Shown piece by piece: positions 1 to 7,752 of a DNA stretch of 64,000 nt. A program made the position numbers and the translations under genes. The stretch spans positions 59,966 through 123,965 of the forward strand of contig NZ_LNYE01000029.1 of assembly GCF_001467695.1 (NCBI RefSeq), written 5' to 3'. The notes under the pieces are model-generated. The model did not search any database. It worked only from the letters and a program-made list of their open reading frames with translations, and was not told the origin of the DNA. Numbering within the stretch: the first letter of the stretch is position 1; every line of letters begins with the position of its first letter. The DNA is from Legionella gratiana. GTDB lineage: Bacteria > Pseudomonadota > Gammaproteobacteria > Legionellales > Legionellaceae.

Positions 1-1492
1 TTTTGTCATTAGCTACACGATAGGTAACTTTTTTGCAGAATTGATTACTCTCGCCAAATTCTTCACGCACAACCTGGATTATGTCGTCGGCATGGCTGTC
101 GGTTTTGGCGAAAACTAGAGTCTTCGGTACTTCCTTGCGACCAGGAAAAATAGAAGGTAAAGCATCTTTAAAGGTACGGATTACGGTGCGTATCTGGTCA
201 GGATTGACGATGTTCCGGTCTAGTTGTTTACTTGTGTAGGCTTCATCTTCATCCTGGGTTTCCCAACGTTTACGACGGGTGGTGCGTTCGCGTTTTTCCA
301 CCTGTTGTTTGGCGGTAATTTTTCCACCTTGTTTGGTTTTCTCAGTTTCAATTACAAAGATCTCATTACCGACGTTAACACCATCAGCTACTGCTTTTTC
401 ATGGTCATACTCGCTGACTACATTCTTACGGAAGAAGCCGTAGGTTCGATTATCGGGTGTTGCGGTCAAGCCTACTAGATAAGCGTCAAAGTATTCCAGT
501 ACCTGTCGCCATAAGTTGTAGATAGATCGGTGACATTCATCGATAATGATGACATCGAAAAACTCAGGTGGAATTTTTCGATTATAAACGACTGGTAAGG
601 GCTCTTTCGGGCGGATGTATTGTTCCGCCGGGTTTTCTTCTTCCAAAGCTTCATCAAGCGGTTCATCTTTCAGAATGGAATACATGCGCTGGATTGTACT
701 GATGCACACCTGGGCATCTTTGGCTATGTATTGGTTTTTCAGTCGTTGCACTGTATAGAGCTCTGTGAACTTGCGGTTATCGTCATTGGGGACAAAACTC
801 ATGAACTCCTGCTCTGCCTGTTCCCCCAGGTTTTTGGTATCTACCAGAAACAGGATGCGATTAGCACTCACAGGTTCTTTTAGCAAACGATAGCTTGCAG
901 TGATGGCAGTAAAAGTTTTGCCAGATCCAGTGGCCATTTGCACTAATGCGCGAGGTTTGTCTTGCTTTAGCGAAGCCTCTAAATTAGTGATTGCTGTAAT
1001 TTGGCAATCGCGTAGGCCATCGGTTTTCAATGGAGGGAAATCTTGTAGGCGACCACGCAGGCTTTTGCTCTCACGCATCCATTTAGATAATGTTTCAGGG
1101 CAGTGAAAATTAAACACTTCACGTGAACGAGGATTCGGGTCTAAGTTATCGGTAAAACGTGTGATTACCCCAGTGCTTTCATATATAAAGCGCAATGGCT
1201 GGTTGTTGTTGACCCACTTTAGTTTCGCATTTGCATAATTAGAGGATTGCTCTTCAACGGTAGTTATTTTTTCGCCCCAATACTCTGGCTTGGCTTCAAT
1301 GATACCTACTGCCTTTTTGTCCACAAACAGCACATAATCAGCAGGGCCAACATCCGTTTGATATTCACGCACAGCCACGCCTAGTGTGGCAGAAAAGTCG
1401 ATCTTCTTCTTATCCTGTACAGCCCAACCTGCTTTTTTAAGGAGGGTATCTATTTCATCTCGGGCTATTTGTTCCGGATTCTGGTTGACCAT
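1..1492 (-). CDS. hsdR: Type I restriction enzyme R subunit (partial, N-terminal ~497 residues)
   Basis: This is the N-terminal part of the ATP-dependent translocase/endonuclease subunit of a type I restriction-modification system; it runs off the left edge. The open frame from the ATG at 1492 shows a PD-(D/E)xK nuclease signature (Asp52, then Glu66-Ala-Lys68), a Walker A box ATGSGKT at about residues 187-193 and a DECH Walker B box at about 318-321, which is the EcoEI-like HsdR order of domains. A good ribosome site (AGGAAG) precedes the start. No HsdM or HsdS is seen to the right, so they would have to lie beyond position 1. A small helix-turn-helix gene sits immediately upstream. Confidence 0.9.
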   Translation of the reverse strand, partial: MVNQNPEQIARDEIDTLLKKAGWAVQDKKKIDFSATLGVAVREYQTDVGPADYVLFVDKKAVGIIEAKPEYWGEKITTVEEQSSNYANAKLKWVNNNQPLRFIYESTGVITRFTDNLDPNPRSREVFNFHCPETLSKWMRESKSLRGRLQDFPPLKTDGLRDCQITAITNLEASLKQDKPRALVQMATGSGKTFTAITASYRLLKEPVSANRILFLVDTKNLGEQAEQEFMSFVPNDDNRKFTELYTVQRLKNQYIAKDAQVCISTIQRMYSILKDEPLDEALEEENPAEQYIRPKEPLPVVYNRKIPPEFFDVIIIDECHRSIYNLWRQVLEYFDAYLVGLTATPDNRTYGFFRKNVVSEYDHEKAVADGVNVGNEIFVIETEKTKQGGKITAKQQVEKRERTTRRKRWETQDEDEAYTSKQLDRNIVNPDQIRTVIRTFKDALPSIFPGRKEVPKTLVFAKTDSHADDIIQVVREEFGESNQFCKKVTYRVANDK

Positions 1493-1522
1493 ATTTACTT
1501 CCTGGCTAATTGAGCCACTCGC

Positions 1523-1717
1523 TTAATTATTATTCATTTCAGTTTGCTGCATGCTTCCAGCTTCGATCCAATCATCAACTTGAGAAACTTTAAACTTCCA
1601 AAGCCGCCCAATTTTATGTGCAGGCATGCCTCTCTCATTAATCCATTTGTAGACAGTATCTCTTTTAACCCCGAGGTATTCGCCAATTTCATCAACCGAT
1701 AACCACCTATCATTCAT
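1523..1717 (-). CDS. Small helix-turn-helix (excisionase/AlpA-type) DNA-binding protein
   Basis: A 64-residue protein of the excisionase-family helix-turn-helix class. The N-terminal part reads WLSVDEIGEYLGV, followed by the recognition helix region RDTVYKWINERG and a WKFKVSQVDDWI tail, which is the classic layout (HTH, then a conserved Trp/Phe-Lys strand, then a D-x-W helix). I start it at the internal ATG at 1717 because the family begins just before the WLS motif; an in-frame ATG at 1756 would add 13 unlikely residues. It lies 30 bp upstream of hsdR on the same strand, so it is probably cotranscribed and may regulate the restriction operon or act in island mobility. Confidence 0.75.
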   Translation of the reverse strand: MNDRWLSVDEIGEYLGVKRDTVYKWINERGMPAHKIGRLWKFKVSQVDDWIEAGSMQQTEMNNN

Positions 1718-1954
1718 TGCTTTTCTCTTATGATTATTTTTGCAATATAAAAACAAGTATAGCCAATGAAAACCAGATTACATTAGGCTAAAAAGGTTTA
1801 AAACCGGCCTATGCTAATGAATTTATTTTGAATAATCAATTTACTGGTCATGTTATGATCATAGTGTACCAATCTTGATTTATTTGATGGATGGATTCGT
1901 TCTTTAAGTTATCTAAAAACCATAGAACAGATCTAGTTTTACAGAAATAAAGTT

Positions 1955-2197
1955 CTAATGCCCAATTAGCATGGTGAAATAAAGAAATAGGTTGTGTGCC
2001 TTCGAAGGACCTAAGAACTCTTTTCCAGTCAATACTTGGCTGATCACGAGTGGGCTGGCTTCAAGTATTTGAGCTAGTTCTCTACAGTTCAATTCACTGT
2101 AAGACAGAATAAAATCAATCAAATATTTCTGAGAGTCTTTTTTTAATTGAAACTTAACATCAATAACAGGCTCTAAAACCTCGATAAAACATTCCAT
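1955..2197 (-). CDS. Small putative helix-turn-helix protein, function unknown
   Basis: An 80-residue protein that I cannot name. The middle (residues ~37-60, CRELAQILEASPLVISQVLTG) has the spacing of an XRE-like helix-turn-helix, with a C-terminal stretch rich in aromatic residues. The start ATG at 2197 has a GAGGT ribosome site about 7 bases upstream, which supports it as a real gene. It sits alone between the restriction genes and the peptide transporter inside the island. A regulator role is an inference from the helix-turn-helix only. Confidence 0.5.
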   Translation of the reverse strand: MECFIEVLEPVIDVKFQLKKDSQKYLIDFILSYSELNCRELAQILEASPLVISQVLTGKEFLGPSKAHNLFLYFTMLIGH

Positions 2198-2358
2198 GTA
2201 ACGACCTCACTTTTATATTATTACGGCATAGTCCAGTCGAAAGACAGTAAACCATAGCTGTGATATCGATAAAATTAGTTTTTTTACATAGAAAAGATCA
2301 GAGGTAAAATGCAATTTTGATCTATTTTATATCAATTGTTATCATTTAATATTCCCTT

Positions 2359-3840
2359 TTACGCAGCTGTTATTGCCTCTAATAACTTCGAATCTGTTTT
2401 CTGTTCAATAACAGGATTAATTCTTTTGGCGATCAAGTAAAGGAAAAGCGCGCCCAATAGTGCCCACATACCCAGCTGGTTAAACACATGCAGGTAATCG
2501 ACATTGGATAGCAATGGATTCGTGGACTCACCTTGGGTCATAGCATTGGAAAAGTAATGTGATAAAGATGCTGATACACCTGATACCATCATCCAGGTGC
2601 CCATGAACACGCCTTGTAATTGTGGTGGGGAAATTCTGCCGATCATGGCGTAGCCTACGGGTCCTATCAGTAACTCCGCAATTGCTTGCGTGATAAAATG
2701 AAGCATCACCCAATAAACACTAGTATATCCATCCATATTGGCAGAGAGAATACCGCCGGATAACAAGAAGAAAGAACCTGCAAGTATCAGAAAGGCCCAG
2801 ATAAATTGTTTTGTTACTGATACATTGTATCCTTTTACATGTAGTCGTGTTATCACTATTGATAATAACGGAGCGCCTATAATTATCACAATGGCATTGA
2901 TATTCAAAATCCATTGAGTTGCCATTTCATAATGGAACAGGTGTTTGTCGACATTATTTTTAATGAATAGGGTTACACCCATTGGGCCTGTGAAGTAGAT
3001 CATCCAGAATAGGATTGATGTTACTGTTAGGATTAGAAAAGTCATAATTTTTTGCTTATCTAAAGTCGATTTTTGTTGGTAGCCAAGGTACAGAATTACA
3101 AAAAACATAATAATGCTGAGGCCTACTACAACCCCATTACTGAGCTGTGCTTTTTGAAAACAAAGCAAAGTGAATGGGATAATTGATAATATAATTCCCC
3201 AACCAATAGTTTTTTTGTAATTCAGTGAAGCTTTACTTTTAACTTTGAGTAAGGGAGTATCGCGATCATTCAGGTTTGACCAATAGCTACACATAAGGAA
3301 AAGCGTAATTAGGTTTGGAATTATGCTGGCATAGAGCAGAGTTTGATACTGATTGGAGTAATCAAAAAAACCGCTGATAATGTAGCCAGCGCAAAAGCCG
3401 ACGTTCATGCTGGAATAGCTCAAGAAAAAGGCTTTATCTCTGCGGTTATCATCCGATGCAAAGCGTTGTGTCAGTATGCTGTTGTATGCGGTAGTATTTA
3501 AGCCACATCCAACAAGAAATAAACTCAGCCCAAGATAAAGCAGCGACTTAACTGATAGTGCCAAAAGTAAAATACCAATGGTTTGTATGGCTGTGGTAAT
3601 TAAAAACAAGGATCGGTTACTTAAAAATCGTCCACCAACCACACCACCGAGTAAATGTAGAACATAGTTAAATGCTAGAAATAACCCAACAATGCTGTTT
3701 GAAAAGGTATTAGACAATCCTAATTGTTTAGTGAGAAACAGAGACAATGAGGAATATAGAATCGCATAGGAAAAGGTTGAAAAAGCCTGTATTAAATACA
3801 GGGGCATGATTCCTTTTGGCATTTTTTCTGATAACAACAT
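2359..3840 (-). CDS. POT/PTR-family proton-dependent oligopeptide transporter
   Basis: A 493-residue polytopic inner-membrane protein of the major facilitator superfamily, best matching the proton-dependent oligopeptide transporter (POT) family that imports di- and tripeptides. It has about 12-14 hydrophobic segments, an early SLSLFLTKQLGLS stretch followed by FNYVLHLLGGVVGGRF (POT signature region after helix 2), and the C-terminal GPVGYAMIGRISPPQLQG motif typical of these transporters. Length fits the family. It is divergently transcribed from the unknown gene at 3943. Its presence near a candidate modified-peptide locus is suggestive, but POT transporters usually serve nutrition and no link is shown. 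Confidence 0.85.
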   Translation of the reverse strand: MLLSEKMPKGIMPLYLIQAFSTFSYAILYSSLSLFLTKQLGLSNTFSNSIVGLFLAFNYVLHLLGGVVGGRFLSNRSLFLITTAIQTIGILLLALSVKSLLYLGLSLFLVGCGLNTTAYNSILTQRFASDDNRRDKAFFLSYSSMNVGFCAGYIISGFFDYSNQYQTLLYASIIPNLITLFLMCSYWSNLNDRDTPLLKVKSKASLNYKKTIGWGIILSIIPFTLLCFQKAQLSNGVVVGLSIIMFFVILYLGYQQKSTLDKQKIMTFLILTVTSILFWMIYFTGPMGVTLFIKNNVDKHLFHYEMATQWILNINAIVIIIGAPLLSIVITRLHVKGYNVSVTKQFIWAFLILAGSFFLLSGGILSANMDGYTSVYWVMLHFITQAIAELLIGPVGYAMIGRISPPQLQGVFMGTWMMVSGVSASLSHYFSNAMTQGESTNPLLSNVDYLHVFNQLGMWALLGALFLYLIAKRINPVIEQKTDSKLLEAITAA

Positions 3841-3910
3841 AATTTTTTCCCTAAAACTATTTTGGAAAGTGACTCTACCATTAAAAATGGATAAACTTAA
3901 TCCCTTTCTT

Positions 3911-3942
3911 CAATTATCCTTCTTTTTAAGAAAGGATAATTG
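3911..3942 (+). promoter_or_regulatory. Hairpin enclosing the ribosome-binding site of the next gene
   Basis: CAATTATCCTTCTT (3911-3924) pairs with AAGAAAGGATAATTG (3928-3942): 14 base pairs with one bulged A and a 3-base T loop. The right arm contains AAGGA at 3932-3936, the ribosome site of the gene starting at 3943, so the site would be fully paired in the mRNA. It could be translational control, or as DNA an operator palindrome between the divergent genes. Confidence 0.55.
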
Positions 3943-5283
3943 ATGTTTAATTGCTATATGGTGCTTAGGGAAATGAACAATATTACTAAAGTTTCATGGG
4001 ATGAAATCAAACATAAGGTAAAACCAGTCAATGAATCGATATATCGTGTCATTGAAGAAATTAAACCTGGCAAAAAAATACCATTCTTTGTAGCTCGTTA
4101 TAAATTTGGTGAGCATTTTGGTATTAAAAATCATGCCTATCTGCCAACCAGTAGCGGCCAAATGGAAAAGATTGACAGCAAGCACACAGATAATGAGTTA
4201 TTCAATCATCTTGGCTATGGTAAAAATAGTCTGCCTTTGGGCTTAATACTGGATAAATTTTGTGAGTGGCATTATTTTGGAGAAGATGAGCGCATCTTTC
4301 CAGACTGTGTCCAGGGACCTGGTGCAATTTTTAATATGCAGGTTATTTTTGATGAAGATCAGACTGTAGATAACAATGTGCTGTCTGTTTCTTCTGGCGC
4401 GCTTTCATCCTTTTTATTGCCGAATATCGGTTGCAAAAGAAAACATGCTAGAGTCCAGAAATATTTTAATGTTACTGTTCCGGCTCCCAAATCACCTTAT
4501 GAACATTATCAGGTATTCAAAGAGATATTGAAGGATAAAAATACTAACGATAATTGGCATAGTGAGATTCTTTATTTTTCTGAGCAGTTTATCAATGAAG
4601 TCAAACATAATGATAAATGGCTTAAGCTGAAACTATATTTCTCGGAGTCGTTAAGGAAAAAGCTGACGCAAAATACTTATGATGCTTCCTGTAACGATTT
4701 ATTTCTCAGTGCCAAAAGTATTAATCGTTTCAGACCTACGCCATTCATCATGGATACAGCAAAATACATTTTTAATATTTGCATGGGCTCAGGTATTGGT
4801 GTGAAGCCAGCAATTGATGAGCAATACTTCCCCGTTAAAACGATTCAGAAAATTTATAATGAATGTTATGACTTAGAATACACAGCGACCGTAATGGTGC
4901 CGTCAACCTTAAATGGTCAGTCTGATAGCGTTTATTATCCCTTACAGTGCCCCTTTGCGAAGATTAATACATTTAAAACCAATCAAAGCAACAGCGCTTA
5001 TAGTGAACTGGAAATGCTAAAAAATGTGTTGTTGGCTTATCAGTCGGAATTTACTGCCGATAATAGTTCTGCGTTTGGAAGTCCACTTTACCATGTGAGT
5101 AAAAAAACAGAATTTTCTTTTTACCATTATAAATCTTCTAATAATCACAGTATTCTATGCTCTGAAGGTTTAAGGGATACAGATAACCGATTTGTTTTTT
5201 CTTATTGTACTGACTCAGTACAATTTGCCAGTGACGCTAAGTTATTTAGAGGTTGTGTAAGATTAAGCAAGAATGGTTTATAA
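3943..5283 (+). CDS. Unknown protein, 446 residues
   Basis: I do not recognise this protein. It is soluble-looking, mixed charged/aromatic, with no signal peptide, membrane helix or familiar motif; there are several Cys residues (for example CVQGPG near residue 126 and CNDLF near 245) but no clear metal-binding pattern. I start it at the ATG at 3943, preceded by AAGGA 6 bases upstream; a TTG at 3940 and ATGs at 3958 and 3973 are alternatives with worse ribosome sites. It is divergent from the POT transporter and followed, convergently, by the HEPN-like gene. Codon use looks like its neighbours. Function unknown. Confidence 0.65.
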   Translation: MFNCYMVLREMNNITKVSWDEIKHKVKPVNESIYRVIEEIKPGKKIPFFVARYKFGEHFGIKNHAYLPTSSGQMEKIDSKHTDNELFNHLGYGKNSLPLGLILDKFCEWHYFGEDERIFPDCVQGPGAIFNMQVIFDEDQTVDNNVLSVSSGALSSFLLPNIGCKRKHARVQKYFNVTVPAPKSPYEHYQVFKEILKDKNTNDNWHSEILYFSEQFINEVKHNDKWLKLKLYFSESLRKKLTQNTYDASCNDLFLSAKSINRFRPTPFIMDTAKYIFNICMGSGIGVKPAIDEQYFPVKTIQKIYNECYDLEYTATVMVPSTLNGQSDSVYYPLQCPFAKINTFKTNQSNSAYSELEMLKNVLLAYQSEFTADNSSAFGSPLYHVSKKTEFSFYHYKSSNNHSILCSEGLRDTDNRFVFSYCTDSVQFASDAKLFRGCVRLSKNGL

Positions 5284-5300
5284 AATAGTTAATTAATTAG

Positions 5301-6131
5301 TTAGTGTTTATCGATATTAGTAAAATATTTTTTGACATGTGCTAAAAAACTGATTAAAAGTTTATAAATTTTATTCTGAGAGAGAGGAATTGTTATTGTT
5401 TGATTAGGATATTTAACAATTTCCATGTATTGTTTGACTCTTTTGAAATTATGCTCATTTATATTGCTACCTGAGCCCAATAACTCTAAAAAGTTAGCAC
5501 TTACATTTGAAATTTGCTCGAGAGCTTTCAAAGCATCTTTTTTTTGATTATGAGTTTTTGTTGACCAGCGATGAAAATAATTAGTTCTTAACCTATGTAC
5601 GTCAATTAAATTTTTTCTTTCAGTGTCTGAGATTATTTTTGCATGTTGAAGCCAGCGAATTCGTAAACTTTGGTCTAGGTTGTTTGCAATGTTAATTAAT
5701 TTTGCATCTCCTCTACTTCTAATTTTTATCTGATCCTTTGATTGCATGTTACCAATATTATTTATTAATTCATCACTGCTAGTAATGCATAGATAATTTG
5801 CTAACATTTCTCCATGCAGTGCACAAAGCTCAATACACGCAAGGTATTCCCCAAACGAAAAAGTTTTCTTTGCCGAACTTAATGTACTAATTAATTTTGT
5901 ATGGATATTTTCTTGAGTGGTTCCAGCACTTATATTTGTCATTATATCGCAGGCTTCTACATATCTCTCAAGCAAAGCCCTATAAAGTTCTGATGAATCT
6001 AATTCAAAAAAAGCACATATCCACTTTCTTTCATTGCAATATGACTGATTATCTAAATCTAAAAGTGGATTTATATCATTCTCATTTAGATGATAACCAA
6101 GAACATTAAATTTTAATGTAACATTTTGCAT
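5301..6131 (-). CDS. HEPN-like protein with an RxxxxH motif, function unknown
   Basis: A helical protein of about 276 residues. The C-terminal half contains LIDVHRLRTNYFHRW, where Arg and His are four residues apart (R-T-N-Y-F-H); this RxxxxH arrangement inside a helical bundle is the hallmark of HEPN domains, many of which are RNases in toxin, abortive-infection and restriction-associated proteins. The residue after Arg is Thr rather than the common Asn/Asp/His, so activity is uncertain. I take the ATG at 6131; a TTG at 6152 would extend it by seven residues. It is in the island with a type I restriction gene and directly downstream of the methyltransferase gene, both minus strand, separated by about 130 bp. 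Confidence 0.5.
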   Translation of the reverse strand: MQNVTLKFNVLGYHLNENDINPLLDLDNQSYCNERKWICAFFELDSSELYRALLERYVEACDIMTNISAGTTQENIHTKLISTLSSAKKTFSFGEYLACIELCALHGEMLANYLCITSSDELINNIGNMQSKDQIKIRSRGDAKLINIANNLDQSLRIRWLQHAKIISDTERKNLIDVHRLRTNYFHRWSTKTHNQKKDALKALEQISNVSANFLELLGSGSNINEHNFKRVKQYMEIVKYPNQTITIPLSQNKIYKLLISFLAHVKKYFTNIDKH

Positions 6132-6263
6132 GTCAATTCTATCTAGTTGCAAAGATCTAATAATATAATTCTAAATCTCTATATTGGTACATATCAATAA
6201 TAGTCTATATGGTGGATATCTTAATTATTCAGTATTCAATAAAGAAGAGCATAATATTTAGCT

Positions 6264-7034
6264 TTAAACTAAATCTTCAACTTTCAATTCAAGTAACTTT
6301 AAATATTTGCTACTGATTTCTGTTTTTCCTGAAGGTGGAACATAAACAGTTGTTATCGGGTTAATAAGGGATTTATCGAGATATGAAAGCGTGATCCATT
6401 CTATTCTTGGTTGCTGAGTGGGTAAGGAAGGTGCTTCATATAAACATATGGTATATTCCTTTGAAAAATATTCGCACAAGTAATCTTTTAAAATTGAGAG
6501 CTTATTAGATTTCTTTCCGTCTGTTCTGCCGAAGTTTGCTACTTGCCAAAGAATCAAGTGTGAATGAATATCAATATGACGTTCAAATAATACCAGTTCG
6601 GTAGCTTCGATTGAAAAGCATCCATGATTACCAGGGTCAATTTTAAGATCACTAAAAAGACAATCTTGAGCAGAAACAGCAGGTAATATGATAGCGTCAC
6701 CGCCATTTTTTTTGATCTGTATTACGGCATTTAGCGCCGAATCTGCAAAAACGGCAGGATGGCCGTAAAAAACCACGCATAAAATTGAAACCTTCTTATA
6801 TTCTTCAATGATATGATTTGTTAGTAACTGATATGCTTCAATCCGTTTTTCACTGCTAAAGTAGATAGAATCCAACGATTCAGAATTTTTTGCTTCTCGT
6901 TGAATCCATTGTTTTAGATTATCTTCATTAACGAGGTAGAGTACCTTATCAGCACTTTGAATAACCTGTTTAGTTTCTTCGGTCAGATGGGAAATCGATT
7001 TTATTCCTGACCCTACTACTATGAGCTTATTCAT
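6264..7034 (-). CDS. Borosin-type (OphMA-like) peptide backbone N-methyltransferase, tetrapyrrole-methylase fold
   Basis: A 256-residue SAM-dependent methyltransferase of the tetrapyrrole methylase fold. It follows the fungal omphalotin methyltransferase domain closely: LIVVGSGIKSISHLT at the N-terminus (family: VGTGIxSxxxxT), ADKVLYLV, then VVFYGHPAVFADSA, LPAVSAQDCLFSDL, IDPGNHGC, IHSHLILWQV and a late TTVYVPPSG. Enzymes with this pattern methylate backbone amides of a ribosomal peptide (borosins). The protein stops after the methyltransferase domain and lacks a fused core peptide, as in split borosin systems. Its ATG overlaps the stop region of the upstream 61-codon gene by 8 bases, implying translational coupling. 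Substrate identity is inference. Confidence 0.8.
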   Translation of the reverse strand: MNKLIVVGSGIKSISHLTEETKQVIQSADKVLYLVNEDNLKQWIQREAKNSESLDSIYFSSEKRIEAYQLLTNHIIEEYKKVSILCVVFYGHPAVFADSALNAVIQIKKNGGDAIILPAVSAQDCLFSDLKIDPGNHGCFSIEATELVLFERHIDIHSHLILWQVANFGRTDGKKSNKLSILKDYLCEYFSKEYTICLYEAPSLPTQQPRIEWITLSYLDKSLINPITTVYVPPSGKTEISSKYLKLLELKVEDLV

Positions 7035-7212
7035 TAACTTGTTTTATATTTACTATCTTATTGCTATCAGGCTGATGGTGTCTTTGTACAGAAACTATTG
7101 TATTAGAATTAGTCTTCCTCTGATTGTTTTGATTTGTGTCTAACAATAAATCTTTGTGGCTGATCAAATACTCATTTCCTACTGCGTGTTCTAGTTTTTC
7201 CAGTAAACTCAT
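7027..7212 (-). CDS. 61-residue peptide, candidate precursor substrate of the borosin-type methyltransferase
   Basis: A small gene with a strong ribosome site (AAGGTGA about 7 bases before ATG 7212), overlapping the methyltransferase start by 8 bases (ATGAATAA). Residues 1-25 look helical and leader-like (MSLLEKLEHAV, then SHKDLLLD); the remainder is rich in Asn and Gln and holds two imperfect units, SNTIVSVQ at 36-43 and SNKIVNIK at 50-57, fourteen residues apart. That layout would fit a leader followed by a repeated core. I do not see a convincing copy of the known borosin-binding helical domain, so precursor status rests on size, coupling and the repeat. Confidence 0.6.
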   Translation of the reverse strand: MSLLEKLEHAVGNEYLISHKDLLLDTNQNNQRKTNSNTIVSVQRHHQPDSNKIVNIKQVNE

Positions 7213-7323
7213 TTGATGTCACCTTACCTATATTAAATTTTGATAAACATTGTACAAATAAAATTCTTATAGGTATAGCCTTAAAAAACATTTGCAGTGA
7301 AGTGCTCATTATGCTCTAATAAG

Positions 7324-7338
7324 TACTCGAATCGAGTA
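7324..7338 (+). promoter_or_regulatory. Palindromic operator-like site ahead of the excisionase/integrase genes
   Basis: TACTCGA-A-TCGAGTA is a perfect 7-bp inverted repeat with a one-base centre, directly followed by a TATGATAT stretch that could be a -10 box, about 40 bp before the start at 7375. A regulator of the integrase operon could bind here; which one is unknown. Confidence 0.45.
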
Positions 7339-7374
7339 GTTATGATATGAGAGAGTTACAGGAGTTGAGAAGTC

Positions 7375-7752
7375 ATGAGCAATATTCATCTAATCCCCCG
7401 ATTAATTCGTTTAAGAGATGCCCCTACCTATGTAGGTATGGATCGCCATCGATTTAATAAAGATGTAAGGCCAAATCTGGTTGAGATTCCCATGGGAACT
7501 CAGGGTATTGCTTTTGATCGACTTGATTTAGATGCCTGGGTAGACGATTATATACAGTGTAGTGGTCGTCCCGCGGCAGTTGAACGTAGGAGTTTGGAGT
7601 TATGGGACGAAAAAGAACGCCAGGGCTGCAAAAGCGTGGCAGCGTCTGGTGTATTGACAAAAAGGTCTTCGGACGACGACTTTGCGAAAGCACTGGTACT
7701 GACAACCTCGAAGAGGCGGAAAAGTATCTCGCACGGCGTCTCGAAGAGATAA
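7375..7752 (+). CDS. Putative excisionase-like/regulatory protein overlapping the integrase
   Basis: A 125-residue protein whose first ~60 residues (PRLIRLRDAPTYVGMDRHRFN, then GIAFDRLDLDAWVDDYI) have the AlpA/excisionase helix-turn-helix plan: a short HTH, a strand, and a D-x-W helix. The last 50 residues overlap the integrase gene by 151 bp in another frame and are Ser/Lys/Arg-rich without recognisable structure. A ribosome site (AGGAG, about 14 bases upstream) is present. Such small proteins commonly precede tyrosine integrases on islands and steer excision or regulate them. The long overlap suggests translational coupling. Confidence 0.65.
   Translation: MSNIHLIPRLIRLRDAPTYVGMDRHRFNKDVRPNLVEIPMGTQGIAFDRLDLDAWVDDYIQCSGRPAAVERRSLELWDEKERQGCKSVAASGVLTKRSSDDDFAKALVLTTSKRRKSISHGVSKR

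Noticed and set aside
224-1106. Plus-strand open frames across the left edge
   Set aside because: They lie antisense to the intact restriction subunit frame, which carries all the motifs.
6264-7034. Methyltransferase as a siroheme/cobalamin enzyme or rRNA methylase RsmI
   Set aside because: The core motifs (FYGHPAVFADS, SAQDCLFSDL, IHSHLILWQV) follow the omphalotin-type branch; no heme or cobalamin genes are adjacent, and a tiny gene overlaps its start.
7230-7257. Promoter TTGTAC-16-TAATAT ahead of the 61-codon gene
   Set aside because: A start seven bases downstream would fall inside the AAGGTGA ribosome site, leaving no leader; the real promoter is probably further upstream.
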